Assembly (NCBI RefSeq): GCF_034932185.1
Contig: NZ_JAYGHW010000005.1
Coordinates: 1-64,000 of the forward strand
DNA length: 64,000 bases
Reading direction: 5' to 3'
DNA from: Spirulina sp034932185
GTDB lineage: Bacteria; Cyanobacteriota; Cyanobacteriia; Cyanobacteriales; Spirulinaceae
The notes beneath the pieces were generated by a model. That model did not search any database, was not told where the DNA came from, and saw only the letters and a list, made by a program, of their open reading frames with translations. The position numbers were made by a program, and so were the translations under genes. Below, piece by piece: positions 26,273 through 36,009 of this stretch (positions are counted from its first letter, which is position 1; the number at the start of each line of letters is the position of its first letter).

Positions 26273-27487
26273 ATGTCCCTTGTTAACCTCCCTGGCCTCC
26301 GCCAGATGATCACCGAAATTAGTAACCAACACCGTCTCCCTGAAGATGCAGTGCGGGAAGCCCTCAGAGAAGCCCTGCTGAAAGGCTATGAGCGCTACCG
26401 CCGTTCTCAGATGATGGACAAAAAACAAGTCTTTGGAGAAGACTATTTTGAAAACTTTGAAGTTGAGTTAGATGTGGATGAAGAGGGCTTTCGCGTCCTC
26501 TCCACCAAAATTATCGTTGAAGAAATCGAAGACACCGATCATCATATTGCCCTTCAGGAAGTCCAAGAAGTCACCTCTGAGGCTCAATTAGGCGATTCCG
26601 TTGTCCTCGATGTCACCCCCGATAAACAAGAATTTGGACGCATGGCCGCCATCCAAACCAAGCAAGTTCTGCTCCAAAAACTTCGAGATCAGCAGCGCAA
26701 ACTGATCCAAGAGGAATTTAAAGACATCGAAGATCAAGTGATTCAAGCCAAAGTGCTGCGCTTTGAGCGGCAATCCGTGATCATGGCGGTGAATAGCGAG
26801 TTTGGCAAGCCGGAAGTGGAGGCCGAACTGCCGAAAAGGGAACAACTCCCCAACGATACCTATCGCGTCAATGCCACCTTTAAGGTCTATTTGAAAAAAG
26901 TGCGCGAAGGCGTACATCGGGGGCCGCAACTGATTGTTTCCCGTGCGGCGGCGGGGTTAGTGGTGGAACTGTTTGCGACAGAAGTACCGGAAATTGAAGA
27001 AGAAATCGTGCGGATCGTTGCCGTCGCCCGGGAAGCGAATCCCCCCTCCCGCCATGTGGGGCCCCGGACGAAAATTTCCGTCGATACCCTTGAGCGGGAT
27101 GTGGATCCGGTGGGGGCCTGCATTGGGGCAAGGGGTTCGCGGATTCAGGCGGTGGTTAATGAACTACGGGGCGAAAAAATCGACGCGATCCGTTGGTCTC
27201 CCGACCCCGCCACCTATATCGCCAATGCCCTCAGCCCGGCGCGGGTGGATGAGGTGTTTTTAATCGACCCCGAAGAGCGCCAAGCTTTGGTGTTAGTCCC
27301 GGAGGATCAACTCAGTTTGGCCATTGGCAAAGAAGGCCAAAATGTGCGCCTGGCGGCACGATTGACGGGGTGGAAAATTGATATTAAGGACACCGTTCGC
27401 TACCGTGCGGATCAGTCTGTATCCCAGCAGGCTCCGCCCCCCCCTGTCCCCGAACCCACCCCCGAACCCACCGGAGAAGAAGAGTAA
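26273..27487 (+). CDS. nusA: Transcription termination/antitermination factor NusA
   Basis: A 404-residue NusA. The order is N-terminal polymerase-binding domain (MSLVNLPGLRQMITEIS), S1 domain, then two KH domains (GPRTKISVDTLERDVDPVGA, GARGSRIQAVVNEL, and GKEGQNVRLAARLTGWKIDI). It ends in a short Pro/Glu tail and lacks the acidic repeats found in proteobacteria. A frame opens with TTG at 26252, but the ATG at 26273 gives the conserved start. Confidence 0.95.
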   Translation: MSLVNLPGLRQMITEISNQHRLPEDAVREALREALLKGYERYRRSQMMDKKQVFGEDYFENFEVELDVDEEGFRVLSTKIIVEEIEDTDHHIALQEVQEVTSEAQLGDSVVLDVTPDKQEFGRMAAIQTKQVLLQKLRDQQRKLIQEEFKDIEDQVIQAKVLRFERQSVIMAVNSEFGKPEVEAELPKREQLPNDTYRVNATFKVYLKKVREGVHRGPQLIVSRAAAGLVVELFATEVPEIEEEIVRIVAVAREANPPSRHVGPRTKISVDTLERDVDPVGACIGARGSRIQAVVNELRGEKIDAIRWSPDPATYIANALSPARVDEVFLIDPEERQALVLVPEDQLSLAIGKEGQNVRLAARLTGWKIDIKDTVRYRADQSVSQQAPPPPVPEPTPEPTGEEE

Positions 27488-27527
27488 CATTGGGAAATCA
27501 GGGGAAATCGTTGGGAGGATTGCCACC

Positions 27528-27818
27528 ATGCCACCCCAAGAGCGACGCTGTTTAGCCTGCCGCAAAACCGGGCCCAAATCTGAATTTTGGCGAATTGTCC
27601 GTCTCCATCCCACGGGGACGGTACAATTGGATCAAGGTATGGGACGATCCGCTTACCTCTGCCCCCAGGTGCGTTGTTTGCAAATCGCCCAAAAGAAAAA
27701 TCGCTTGGGGCGATCGCTCAAAACTCAAGTTCCCGATGTGATTTACAACCAACTCTGGCAGCGACTAACCCCCCCATGCCCCCTGATCCAACAGTCAACA
27801 ATCCCCAGAACTGACTAG
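27528..27818 (+). CDS. ylxR: YlxR-family RNA-binding protein
   Basis: A 96-residue protein of the YlxR (DUF448) family: RRCLACRKTGPKSEFWRIVR and the GRSAYLCP segment are diagnostic. It is a small RNA-binding or nucleoid-linked regulator always found between nusA and infB. The frame is open from 27378, overlapping nusA, but the ATG at 27528 has a GGGAGGA ribosome site 8 bases upstream and gives the family N-terminus. Confidence 0.9.
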   Translation: MPPQERRCLACRKTGPKSEFWRIVRLHPTGTVQLDQGMGRSAYLCPQVRCLQIAQKKNRLGRSLKTQVPDVIYNQLWQRLTPPCPLIQQSTIPRTD

Positions 27819-27946
27819 GATAGATAAATAAAAATTGTCTTCAACCTCAACCGCTGTGACAGAACAGAAACTTTAACACCCTCAACCCAACCCAACCCAA
27901 CCTTAAAAAATTGACCATACTTGACGATACGCACGGGGCATAGTGG

Positions 27947-30892
27947 ATGAACAACGGAAAAACTAGAATTTATGAACTCTCGAAAGAACTCGATTTAGAA
28001 AATCGGGATTTGCTGGCGATTTGTGAAGTCCTCAACATCGCGGTTAAAAGCCATAGCAGCACCATCACGGAAGAAGAGGTGGCCCAGATTCGGGCCGAGG
28101 CTCACAACAAATTCGGCAAAAGAGGGGCCAATCGGGTCGGAGTTCATCGCGCTAAAGCACCAGAACGCCCCCCCCGTAAGCCCCAAATTCAACGGATTGT
28201 GCGCCATGGCCCACAATCAGAAGGCGATACTCCCCGTCCCCATGCACCGGAGGTCAGGAGACCCACTGGGGAAGCAGGGGGAGACCATCGCCTTGTCGCT
28301 CCTCCGGCGCGGCCGATGAAGCCGAATAGTAGTCCCGTCAGTGGCGGAACCGATGGCGTAACCCCCAAAGCCGCTCCCCCCAAAGCCAGTAAAGCGCCAA
28401 CTCCCCCTCCACCGGAGGAAGAAAGCTCCCTCGAACTCCTCTCCCCTCCGCCCCGGCCCCGGAAGCAGAAGGTGGCTCGCACGCCCGGAACGGAAGCACC
28501 GAGCGCCTCAGGGCCTCCCACCAAGCCGGTGAAATCCACGGCTCCTAAACGGGAGCCACGGCGATCCAGTGGAGAGAGTGAGGCCCCGTCTGTGCCAGCC
28601 TTAGCACAACCGCCCCGCCTCAAAAAAGCGGATGTGGTGCAATTGGTGAAACCCAAGGCCAAAGGAGAAGCTCCCGATCTCGATGATGATGATGAAACCC
28701 TCGTCCTCGATGATGCGCCCGCGAAAACCCTCCTTGCTCCCCCAGAGCGGCCCCAGGCGAAACCCAAACGGCCCCCCAATGCCCGCAAAGGCAAAGAATG
28801 GGAGGACGAAGAAGAGGATAATCCCGACAAGGCCAAGGCTGTTAAAGCCAAAGTGGGCAGTAAGGGTAAACGGAAACCGCTCCTGATTGAAGATGATGAA
28901 GATTTCGACATCGATCAACAGGATGTGGAAGATGAACCCACCGCTGTAAGCATTTCCATTGCTCGGCCACCCAAGCCCAATCAACCCAAGCCCACCAGTA
29001 GCCCCCCCATGCCCAAGGGCCGCAAACCGAGCCGTCCCAGTAAAGAGGGCCGGGGTGAGCAAGCTGCTGCGAGTCGGAACAATGCTCGCGATCAAAAAGC
29101 AGTGGCGAAAACCCCTGAGATTGTCACCCTCACTGGCAGCATGAGTATGCGGGAACTGTCCGATCTGGTCAAGTTGCCAGAGACGGAAATTATTCGCAAT
29201 CTCTTCACGAAGGGGATCGCTATCAATATCACTCAAACCCTGGATATGGAAACCTGCATGAAGGTGATCCAAGAATTGGGGATTGAGGTGGACACCCCTG
29301 AAAAAGCATCAGCGGCAACGAAGAGCGAGATGCTGGAATTGGGAGACTTGGAAAATCTCCAGTTGCGGCCGCCGGTAGTAACGATCATGGGTCACGTTGA
29401 CCATGGGAAAACGACGCTGTTGGATTCGATCCGCAAAACGAAGGTGGCCCAAGGAGAAGCCGGGGGCATTACCCAGCATATTGGGGCCTACCATGTGGAT
29501 GTGGAACATGGCGGCAAGGTGCAGCAGGTGGTGTTCCTTGATACGCCGGGCCACGAAGCCTTTACGGCGATGCGGGCAAGGGGTACGAAAGTTACGGATA
29601 TTGCCATTTTGGTGGTGGCTGCCGATGATGGGGTACAGCCTCAAACCCGTGAGGCCATTAGTCATGCGAAGGCGGCGGGTGTGCCGTTGATTGTGGCGAT
29701 TAACAAGGTGGATAAGGCGGAAGCGGAACCCGATCGCATCAAGCAGGAACTGACAGAACAGGGCCTTGTTCCGGAAGAATGGGGCGGTGAAACGATTATG
29801 GTTCCCGTCAGCGCGATTAAGGGGGAAAACCTCGATACGTTGCTGGAGATGATCCTGCTGGTGTCGGAAATGGAAGAACTTTCCGCCAACCCGAACCGTT
29901 CTGCGAAGGGGACGGTGATTGAAGCTCACCTCGATAAATCCCGTGGGCCAGTGGCCACACTGTTGATCCAAAACGGGACGCTCCGGGTCGGAGATTGTAT
30001 TGTGGCGGGGGCTTCCCTGGGTAAAATCCGGGCGATGGTGGATGATCGAGGCGATCGCGTCGAGCAGGCCACGCCTTCCTTTGCTGTGGAAATCCTGGGG
30101 ATGAATGATGTCCCCTCCGCTGGGGATGAGTTTGGGGTTTACCCCACGGAGAAAGAGGCCCGTGCTGTGGCCGATGCCCGCGCCGCTGAACGACGGGAAA
30201 ACCGCCTGCAACAGGCGATGTCTCGCCGGGTGACGTTGAGCAGTATTTCTGCTCAGGCCCAAGAGGGACAACTGAAGGAACTGAATTTGATCCTCAAGGC
30301 GGATGTGCAGGGTTCTGTGGAGGCGATCGTTGCCGCCCTGGAAAAACTGCCCCAAAACGAGGTACAAATTCGCATCCTGTTAGCGGCCCCTGGGGAGATC
30401 AGCGAAACCGATGTGGATCTGGCTTCTGCTTCAGGAGCGGTGATTATTGGCTTCAATACCGATCTCGCTTCCGGGGCGGCCAATGCCGCCGATCGCGAAG
30501 GGGTGGATATTCGGGAATACACGATTATCTACAACCTCCTCGATGATGTCCAGGGGGCCATGGAGGGTCTGCTGGAACCGGAAGAGGTGGAAGAACACCT
30601 GGGTATGGTGGAAGTGCGGGCGGTGTTCCCCGTGGGCAAAGGCTCGGTGGCGGGTTGTTATGTCCTGTCCGGTAAGGTGATCCGTAACCGTCGCATTCGT
30701 GTGCTGCGGGGCGAAACCGTGTTGTATAACGGCGTGCTGGATTCCCTGAAACGGATGAAGGAAGATGTCCGAGAAGTCAATGCGGGCTATGAATGCGGCA
30801 TTGGCACGGATAAATTCAATGATTGGCAAGAAGGCGATCGCATTGAGGCCTATCAAATGACCATGAAGCGACGCACCCTCACCCTGGTGTAA
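27947..30892 (+). CDS. infB: Translation initiation factor IF-2
   Basis: A 981-residue IF-2, the GTPase that places initiator tRNA on the ribosome. The N-terminus has a short IF2N fold, then about 350 residues of Pro/Lys/Glu-rich low-complexity sequence typical of cyanobacterial IF-2, then a second IF2N domain (SMSMRELSDLVKLPETEIIR), the G domain with GHVDHGKTTLLD (near residue 482), DTPGHEAFTAMR and NKVDK, and C-terminal beta-barrel domains ending KRRTLTLV. It closes the rimP operon, 128 bases after ylxR; that gap holds a run of CCCAA repeats. Confidence 0.97.
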   Translation: MNNGKTRIYELSKELDLENRDLLAICEVLNIAVKSHSSTITEEEVAQIRAEAHNKFGKRGANRVGVHRAKAPERPPRKPQIQRIVRHGPQSEGDTPRPHAPEVRRPTGEAGGDHRLVAPPARPMKPNSSPVSGGTDGVTPKAAPPKASKAPTPPPPEEESSLELLSPPPRPRKQKVARTPGTEAPSASGPPTKPVKSTAPKREPRRSSGESEAPSVPALAQPPRLKKADVVQLVKPKAKGEAPDLDDDDETLVLDDAPAKTLLAPPERPQAKPKRPPNARKGKEWEDEEEDNPDKAKAVKAKVGSKGKRKPLLIEDDEDFDIDQQDVEDEPTAVSISIARPPKPNQPKPTSSPPMPKGRKPSRPSKEGRGEQAAASRNNARDQKAVAKTPEIVTLTGSMSMRELSDLVKLPETEIIRNLFTKGIAINITQTLDMETCMKVIQELGIEVDTPEKASAATKSEMLELGDLENLQLRPPVVTIMGHVDHGKTTLLDSIRKTKVAQGEAGGITQHIGAYHVDVEHGGKVQQVVFLDTPGHEAFTAMRARGTKVTDIAILVVAADDGVQPQTREAISHAKAAGVPLIVAINKVDKAEAEPDRIKQELTEQGLVPEEWGGETIMVPVSAIKGENLDTLLEMILLVSEMEELSANPNRSAKGTVIEAHLDKSRGPVATLLIQNGTLRVGDCIVAGASLGKIRAMVDDRGDRVEQATPSFAVEILGMNDVPSAGDEFGVYPTEKEARAVADARAAERRENRLQQAMSRRVTLSSISAQAQEGQLKELNLILKADVQGSVEAIVAALEKLPQNEVQIRILLAAPGEISETDVDLASASGAVIIGFNTDLASGAANAADREGVDIREYTIIYNLLDDVQGAMEGLLEPEEVEEHLGMVEVRAVFPVGKGSVAGCYVLSGKVIRNRRIRVLRGETVLYNGVLDSLKRMKEDVREVNAGYECGIGTDKFNDWQEGDRIEAYQMTMKRRTLTLV

Positions 30893-30932
30893 ACAGAAGA
30901 AAGAGGAGAGAGTGAAATTTAGCATTCTCCCT

Positions 30933-30972
30933 CACTTCCCACTTCCCACTTCCTACTTCCCACTTCTTACTT
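30933..30972. repeat. Heptamer repeats abutting a start codon
   Basis: About six units of a CACTTCC-type heptamer (30933-30972, with T and T/C variants) run directly up to the ATG at 30973. They fill the place where a ribosome-binding site would be, and no purine-rich site is seen within 15 bases of the start. Confidence 0.8.
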
Positions 30973-31863
30973 ATGTTCCGTCGTGACCCCTACCTCTGGC
31001 TCCATTTAACCAGTTTGGCAACCCTGCCCCTGTGGCTCTGGGTGGCATGGTTGGGGGTGGCGGCGGGACAGCCGATTTTGCCTGTCACGGTGGAAATTTT
31101 CCTGTTGGTGACGGTGGCGGTAGTGCCTTGGGTGTGGCTGCAATGGACGCGCCCGGTTAATCCCTTTGGGGTGTGGCTTTTGGTGTTGCTGCCGAACCAG
31201 TTAACCCCCGTGCAACGGCAATGGCTGACAAGACTAAAGGGCAAAACCACGGGAATTTTAGCGGTGATCATCGCCTTGCCGATGGTGTGGTTGGTGGGGC
31301 AGATCTACGGGTTTGCCCCCTTAGCCCAGGCGGTTACGCCAGTTCCTAACCATGTTTTGGGGTTTGGGCTGGGGGCGATCGCCCTTTTTTGTGCCAATGG
31401 CATGGTACAGGTGAGCGGCAGCATGGGGGCATTATTGCTCACAGGTGAGGCGAAATTCACCGCCACAGCGGATTATCCCGTGGCGCAAATCCGTCAAGAT
31501 TTCCTCAACATCGGCTTACCTGTTCAAAGGCTTTTACCGACCATTACCCCGGAAGCCGTTCCAGATATCCCCCCCTCAAAGCCATCTCAAACCGCTGAGG
31601 AAACGGTGGATGATGAAATAGCGGCTATTCCAAACAGCATCGAGAGCGCAGCGGTTGCCCTGATAGAACCGGATCCCCTCCCTGATCCTGAAGCGGTGGA
31701 GGCGGTGGAGGCAATTCCTGCCCCCCTAGAGATTGAGTCAGCTACCGATGAGCAAGGGACTGAAACCCCAGAACCTGCAACCGTCGAAGTTCTTCCCCCA
31801 GAGGGTGAAGAGAACGCCGCAGATCCCGAAGAAGAACCCGTTAAAACAAATCCGGATCATTGA
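30973..31863 (+). CDS. Low-complexity-tail membrane protein
   Basis: A 296-residue cyanobacterial protein. Residues 1-160 hold several hydrophobic helices beginning FRRDPYLWLHLTSLATLPLW, a conserved N-terminus of this family, and the segment WTRPVNPFGVW. The last 110 residues are an acidic, Pro/Glu/Ala-rich tail without clear fold. Function is not known. Its 3' end overlaps the convergent gene by 23 bases, so the two messages would be complementary there. Confidence 0.75.
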   Translation: MFRRDPYLWLHLTSLATLPLWLWVAWLGVAAGQPILPVTVEIFLLVTVAVVPWVWLQWTRPVNPFGVWLLVLLPNQLTPVQRQWLTRLKGKTTGILAVIIALPMVWLVGQIYGFAPLAQAVTPVPNHVLGFGLGAIALFCANGMVQVSGSMGALLLTGEAKFTATADYPVAQIRQDFLNIGLPVQRLLPTITPEAVPDIPPSKPSQTAEETVDDEIAAIPNSIESAAVALIEPDPLPDPEAVEAVEAIPAPLEIESATDEQGTETPEPATVEVLPPEGEENAADPEEEPVKTNPDH

Positions 31864-34474
31864 AAGCCTGGAGATTGGGGGGAATGACGGTGCGATCGCA
31901 CTGGGTTTTATGGCTCTCCTGTTGAGTTGTGACATTAATTGTCACCGCTTCAAACCGCACCGATTGCGTACCTAAGGGGACAATTAACTGCGTCATCGTT
32001 TCCAACTCCCCCGCCGCGTTGGGAATAAACTCAATAAACGATCGCGGCCCATCAAGCAATTGCCGCGTTTCGCGATCAAGCACCCAGAGCTTCACATAGA
32101 ATGTCCCCGCCTGCGGGGGCAGTTTGATTTTGACCAAAATCATTTCCCCCGCCGTCAATTCCCCCCCCTGCACCCCCAAAATGGGGGCTGCTACCGGAGT
32201 CGGCTCTTGGTATTTCGGCTCTTGATGTTTGGGTGTGTAGAGGGGTGCTCGCTCCTGGATTTGGGCCATGGGCCATAACTCCTTCGGGTAGGGTAGTCCT
32301 GAGGTGTCGTAGCCTTTGGTGAATTGGCTGATCCCTTTATGGGGTGGAGGTGGTGGTTCGTCTTCATCATCATCAACGACAAACTCTTGAATGGGCCAAT
32401 CCCCCCGGCCCCAAGCATTGGCATCAGAGGTGATAGGGGGGCGATTCTCCTGCGGAGACGCTGCGCGATTCTCCTGCGGAGACGCTGGGCGATCGCCAAT
32501 GGCCGTCAACGCCTGCTCCACCGCATCCCATCGGAGAGCGGGAGCAGCGGGTGGCTCCTCATCTGGGTAAAAGTCTGGTTCCGGCGGTGGCTCACCGGGC
32601 GGCGTAGCAATGAATTCCGCCTCTAGGCTTTCCCCTAGCTCAACCCAAGAGCCTAGGGGCGGAAAATTCTCTGGGGAGGGCGAAAGATTTTTCGCCCCTA
32701 CGGGGTCATTGCCATTTTCTACATCTAAATCCAGATCTTGCCCCGCAAAATCATTGATCTGTTGCCAAAATCGATCCTGAATTGGCAATTGGGCAAAGGC
32801 AGCATCCACCTGATCCAACGATGGATCAAGGGCTGGTTCAACCCCCCAATCCCCATTTTCCTCAAGAAACTCTGATTCGATGAGCAGGGTGGGTGCTTCT
32901 TCTTCGTCCCAATTCCCTTCCCCCGTTTCCGCTACGTCTCTTCCTAACGCCTCCTCCCCAGAGCGGGCATCTAAGGATGCCTCCACATCAGCGATCATCG
33001 CTGACCCTGAGGGAGGTTCAGGGATGGACAGCGTGGGGGGAGTAATGGGGGGAATCGGCTCCGAGGGTTCTGGCCAGAACGTTAACCCTAACCAATCCTC
33101 TTCGGTCGTCGTTAAGGGTGGTGGCGGCCCCTCATCCTCAGAAAGTAGGGCCAGGATTGACGGCGGTGGCTCTGGTTCAGGACTGGAGGTGAGGGCCGGT
33201 GCTGCGATTGGCTCCTCGGGTTGATCGTCCCAGAGGCTCCGCTCCAACGGTGGCTGTTGAGAGGGGGGATTGCCAAAGCTGGGCAAATCTAAGGGTTTGC
33301 GCCGTTGGGATGGGGAACGGTTGAGGCGTGGGGGAAGGCTGGAGGTCTGCTCCGTCCTCACTTCGACAGGGGGGGCCCAAAGATCGCCAAAATCCACTAA
33401 TTGGGTGGGCGGTAGTTGGAGATCGGGGATGGGTTCCGGTTCAGAGATGGGAACTTGGGTAACGGTATCGAGCAGTTCTTCAAGACTAGCGGTAATTGAA
33501 AAGCTCTGACTCGCTAGTTTATAGGGGAGCATTTGCTCCTGCTGCTGGGTGAAGACTTCGAGGATCACCTCACCGAGGATCAGGCGGGTGGCGTAGGCCG
33601 TCGGTACATCTAATAAATAGTTAAACACTAAAGGAATCGTCGCATCGCTGAGGGGCTGCTCGACGTTTAATAACAGATCAAAGCTTTGCGGATCCCGCAA
33701 TTCATAGCGCAATACCCCATCAAAGCCCTGATCGAGGGGGTTGGTTTGGTGCGGGTTGAGAGCATTGACATGGCCGGAAATGAGAATCGGCTCATCCCGA
33801 CGACGAACGAAACTATCCTCTAGGAGGGCAATGGTCAGTTGAACCTGATGCAGATCGGGGGGAGGGGAGGAGGCTAGGAGATCGGGGGCATCGGCGAATA
33901 GGGTTTCGGTGGGGGCCGCTGCCACGGGTTGCGCGACCGGGGGGGGATCAACATAGGGGGGCGGCTCAGAAACTTGGGCGAGAATATGCTCTAGGCTGCT
34001 GATCGATTGTTCGAGCAGGCCGTGGGCGGTTTCGCTGTCAAATTCGGGGGGAGGGGCCGGTTGCTGGGGTTGGGGGGCAAAGGCAGCGGCAAAGGTTTCG
34101 GGGGAGGCAATGGGGGGGGTTTTGGGGCGGGGTGGCTCCGGGGGCGGCTCAACTTGGAGCCGCAGGGTTTGCATCATTTCCCGTTCTTGGGTCGTGATTT
34201 GCAATTCCCACAGGCCCGGCGTGAGTTCAGTGAAGGGAATCACCACCATTAACCCCTTGGGGTTGGTGTTGCAGGTGCGCTGTTGCGATCGCCTTTTCCC
34301 TTGCCCCCCTTGATCGAAGGTTTGATGAATAATCTGAAGATTCACCTCGATATCCGGCGGGCAACTTTGGGCGGCAATGCGATAAATACCGGGGGCAATG
34401 GCCAGCTTTTCCGATTTAATCCGCAACCAATTGCGGGTTCCCTGTTGTTGCAGTAGAAATTCCCAATGATCCAT
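31841..34474 (-). CDS. Long acidic proline-rich cyanobacterial protein
   Basis: About 877 residues from the Met at 34474 (MDHWEFLLQQQGTRNWLRI). Only the ends look folded: the first 125 residues are a beta-rich domain (PKGLMVVIPFTELTPGLWEL), and the last 110 residues resemble another beta domain (GEMILVKIKLPPQAGTFYVKLW). In between lie about 200 residues with an ordered patch near 210-330 and a long Pro/Glu/Asp-rich linker. No signal peptide or membrane helix is seen. I do not recognise a function; domain shape suggests binding or scaffolding. The linker contains inserted repeat DNA (see 32441-32486 and 32645-32705). An alternative Met lies at 34513. Confidence 0.7.
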   Translation of the reverse strand: MDHWEFLLQQQGTRNWLRIKSEKLAIAPGIYRIAAQSCPPDIEVNLQIIHQTFDQGGQGKRRSQQRTCNTNPKGLMVVIPFTELTPGLWELQITTQEREMMQTLRLQVEPPPEPPRPKTPPIASPETFAAAFAPQPQQPAPPPEFDSETAHGLLEQSISSLEHILAQVSEPPPYVDPPPVAQPVAAAPTETLFADAPDLLASSPPPDLHQVQLTIALLEDSFVRRRDEPILISGHVNALNPHQTNPLDQGFDGVLRYELRDPQSFDLLLNVEQPLSDATIPLVFNYLLDVPTAYATRLILGEVILEVFTQQQEQMLPYKLASQSFSITASLEELLDTVTQVPISEPEPIPDLQLPPTQLVDFGDLWAPPVEVRTEQTSSLPPRLNRSPSQRRKPLDLPSFGNPPSQQPPLERSLWDDQPEEPIAAPALTSSPEPEPPPSILALLSEDEGPPPPLTTTEEDWLGLTFWPEPSEPIPPITPPTLSIPEPPSGSAMIADVEASLDARSGEEALGRDVAETGEGNWDEEEAPTLLIESEFLEENGDWGVEPALDPSLDQVDAAFAQLPIQDRFWQQINDFAGQDLDLDVENGNDPVGAKNLSPSPENFPPLGSWVELGESLEAEFIATPPGEPPPEPDFYPDEEPPAAPALRWDAVEQALTAIGDRPASPQENRAASPQENRPPITSDANAWGRGDWPIQEFVVDDDEDEPPPPPHKGISQFTKGYDTSGLPYPKELWPMAQIQERAPLYTPKHQEPKYQEPTPVAAPILGVQGGELTAGEMILVKIKLPPQAGTFYVKLWVLDRETRQLLDGPRSFIEFIPNAAGELETMTQLIVPLGTQSVRFEAVTINVTTQQESHKTQCDRTVIPPNLQAFNDPDLF
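32441..32486. repeat. Duplicated 24 bp repeat inside a coding region
   Basis: The unit GCGATTCTCCTGCGGAGACG occurs at 32441 and again at 32465, a period of 24 bases that preserves the frame and gives a repeated ASPQENR peptide. The CTCCTGCGGAGACGCT palindrome-like core is a dispersed cyanobacterial repeat. A second element, an inverted AGGGGCGGAAAATT / ATTTTTCGCCCCTA pair, lies in the same linker at about 32650-32702. Confidence 0.7.
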
Positions 34475-34529
34475 CAATGCAATTCCCCCTCCCTGAAGGC
34501 TGCCAACCATCACCCATGACCACCGCTCA

Positions 34530-35816
34530 TTATGGCGTTGATCCCGTCAACGCCAAACGTTTTTTTAATGTTTCCACATTTTCGAGGAATTCCCCTTGGG
34601 TTTGGCTGGTTTGTTCCTGAGTTTGCAGCCATTTTAGGCCAACGGTTCCCTGTTCGGCCTCAGTTTCACCGAGAATTAAGCAGAGGGGCGCACCGCTGCG
34701 ATCGGCTCGCTTCAATTGCTTTTTAAAGGCTGCGCCGCTGAGGTCAAATTCTACCCGTAACCCCTGCTGACGTAGTTTTTGGGCTAAGACGAGGGCTTGG
34801 GCGGTGGGGCGATCGCCCTGGGATACACAGTAAATTTCTGGGGTCAGCAGGGGGGCGGCGTGCAATTGTTCTAATAATAAAATCAACCGCTCTACTCCCA
34901 TGGCCCAACCTACGGCCGGGGTAGCGGCTCCCCCCAACTGGGCTACTAAGCCATCATAACGACCGCCGCCGCAGACGGTGGCCTGTGCGCCTAAATCATC
35001 GGATTGAATCTCAAAGGCGGTGTGGGTGTAGTAGTCTAAACCGCGAACGAGGCGGGGGTTAATCCGGTATTCAATCCCTAAAGCGGTGAGCAGGTTTTGG
35101 ACTTGCTCGAAGTGGCGGCGGGATTCATCCCCTAAATAATCGAGGAGTTGGGGGGCATCCTGAACGATCGCCTGGGTTTTGGGGTCTTTGCTGTCGAGGA
35201 TGCGGAGGGGGTTACGGGTGAGGCGGTCTTGGGAATCGGCATCAAGATCCTGGTGATGGGGGGTGAGGAAGTCGATGAGGGCTTGGCGGTATTGGGTGCG
35301 ATCGCCTACATTGCCCACGGAATTTAAATCCAACCGCAGGGATTTCAAACCTAACTGTTGCAAAATATCCGTGGCCACAGCGATCACTTCCACATCGGCG
35401 GCGGGGGCATCGCTGCCGATTAATTCTGCCCCGATTTGGTGAAATTGCCGTTGGCGGCCCGCTTGGGGCCGTTCGTAGCGAAACACGGGGCCGCTATACC
35501 AAAGCCGTTGCACCTGTGCTTTTGTGCCGAGGTTATGTTCGATATAGGCCCGCACTACACCAGCGGTAAATTCGGGTCTAAGGGTGATGGAGCGATCTCC
35601 CCTGTCGCTAAAGGTGTACATTTCTTTGCCCACCACATCGGTAGCTTCGCCAATGCCCCGCGCAAATAAATCGGTTTGTTCAAAAATGGGGGGCCGCACC
35701 TCGCTATAGAGGGCATGGCCCAGCACGCTACGGGCGATCGCTTCCACCTGTTGCCAGTGGCCAATTTCCCCCGGCAAAATATCCCGCGTTCCCCGTAGTG
35801 CCTTTATGATCCCCAT
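34530..35816 (-). CDS. hisS: Histidyl-tRNA synthetase
   Basis: A 428-residue class II tRNA synthetase. Motif 2 is FRYERPQAGRQRQFHQIGAE, the two histidine signatures are LVRGLDYYTHTAFEI and the GGGRYDGLVAQLGG segment, and the C-terminal anticodon domain ends the protein. The frame opens 8 codons earlier (35840), but MGIIKALRGTRDILPGE at 35816 is the conserved N-terminus. It stands alone. Confidence 0.96.
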   Translation of the reverse strand: MGIIKALRGTRDILPGEIGHWQQVEAIARSVLGHALYSEVRPPIFEQTDLFARGIGEATDVVGKEMYTFSDRGDRSITLRPEFTAGVVRAYIEHNLGTKAQVQRLWYSGPVFRYERPQAGRQRQFHQIGAELIGSDAPAADVEVIAVATDILQQLGLKSLRLDLNSVGNVGDRTQYRQALIDFLTPHHQDLDADSQDRLTRNPLRILDSKDPKTQAIVQDAPQLLDYLGDESRRHFEQVQNLLTALGIEYRINPRLVRGLDYYTHTAFEIQSDDLGAQATVCGGGRYDGLVAQLGGAATPAVGWAMGVERLILLLEQLHAAPLLTPEIYCVSQGDRPTAQALVLAQKLRQQGLRVEFDLSGAAFKKQLKRADRSGAPLCLILGETEAEQGTVGLKWLQTQEQTSQTQGEFLENVETLKKRLALTGSTP

Positions 35817-36009
35817 CGTGGTTGATTTGCTCCTATGCAAGATTCATCGCTAATCCGAAGAAATCTTAACAAATTCTGTCCCCTAACCCGGATCACCTCG
35901 ATAAATGCGGCGGATCGCGCCTGTCTAAACATTGCAAACCGTTGCTAGGGGACAATGGGGGGGGAATTTTGGCGCGATAATGTTGGGGGTATGGGTTCAT
36001 GAGGTGGTT

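Noticed and set aside
29309..30367. 352-codon minus-strand frame inside infB
   Set aside because: It lies opposite the conserved G domain and C-terminal part of IF-2; it is a shadow frame.
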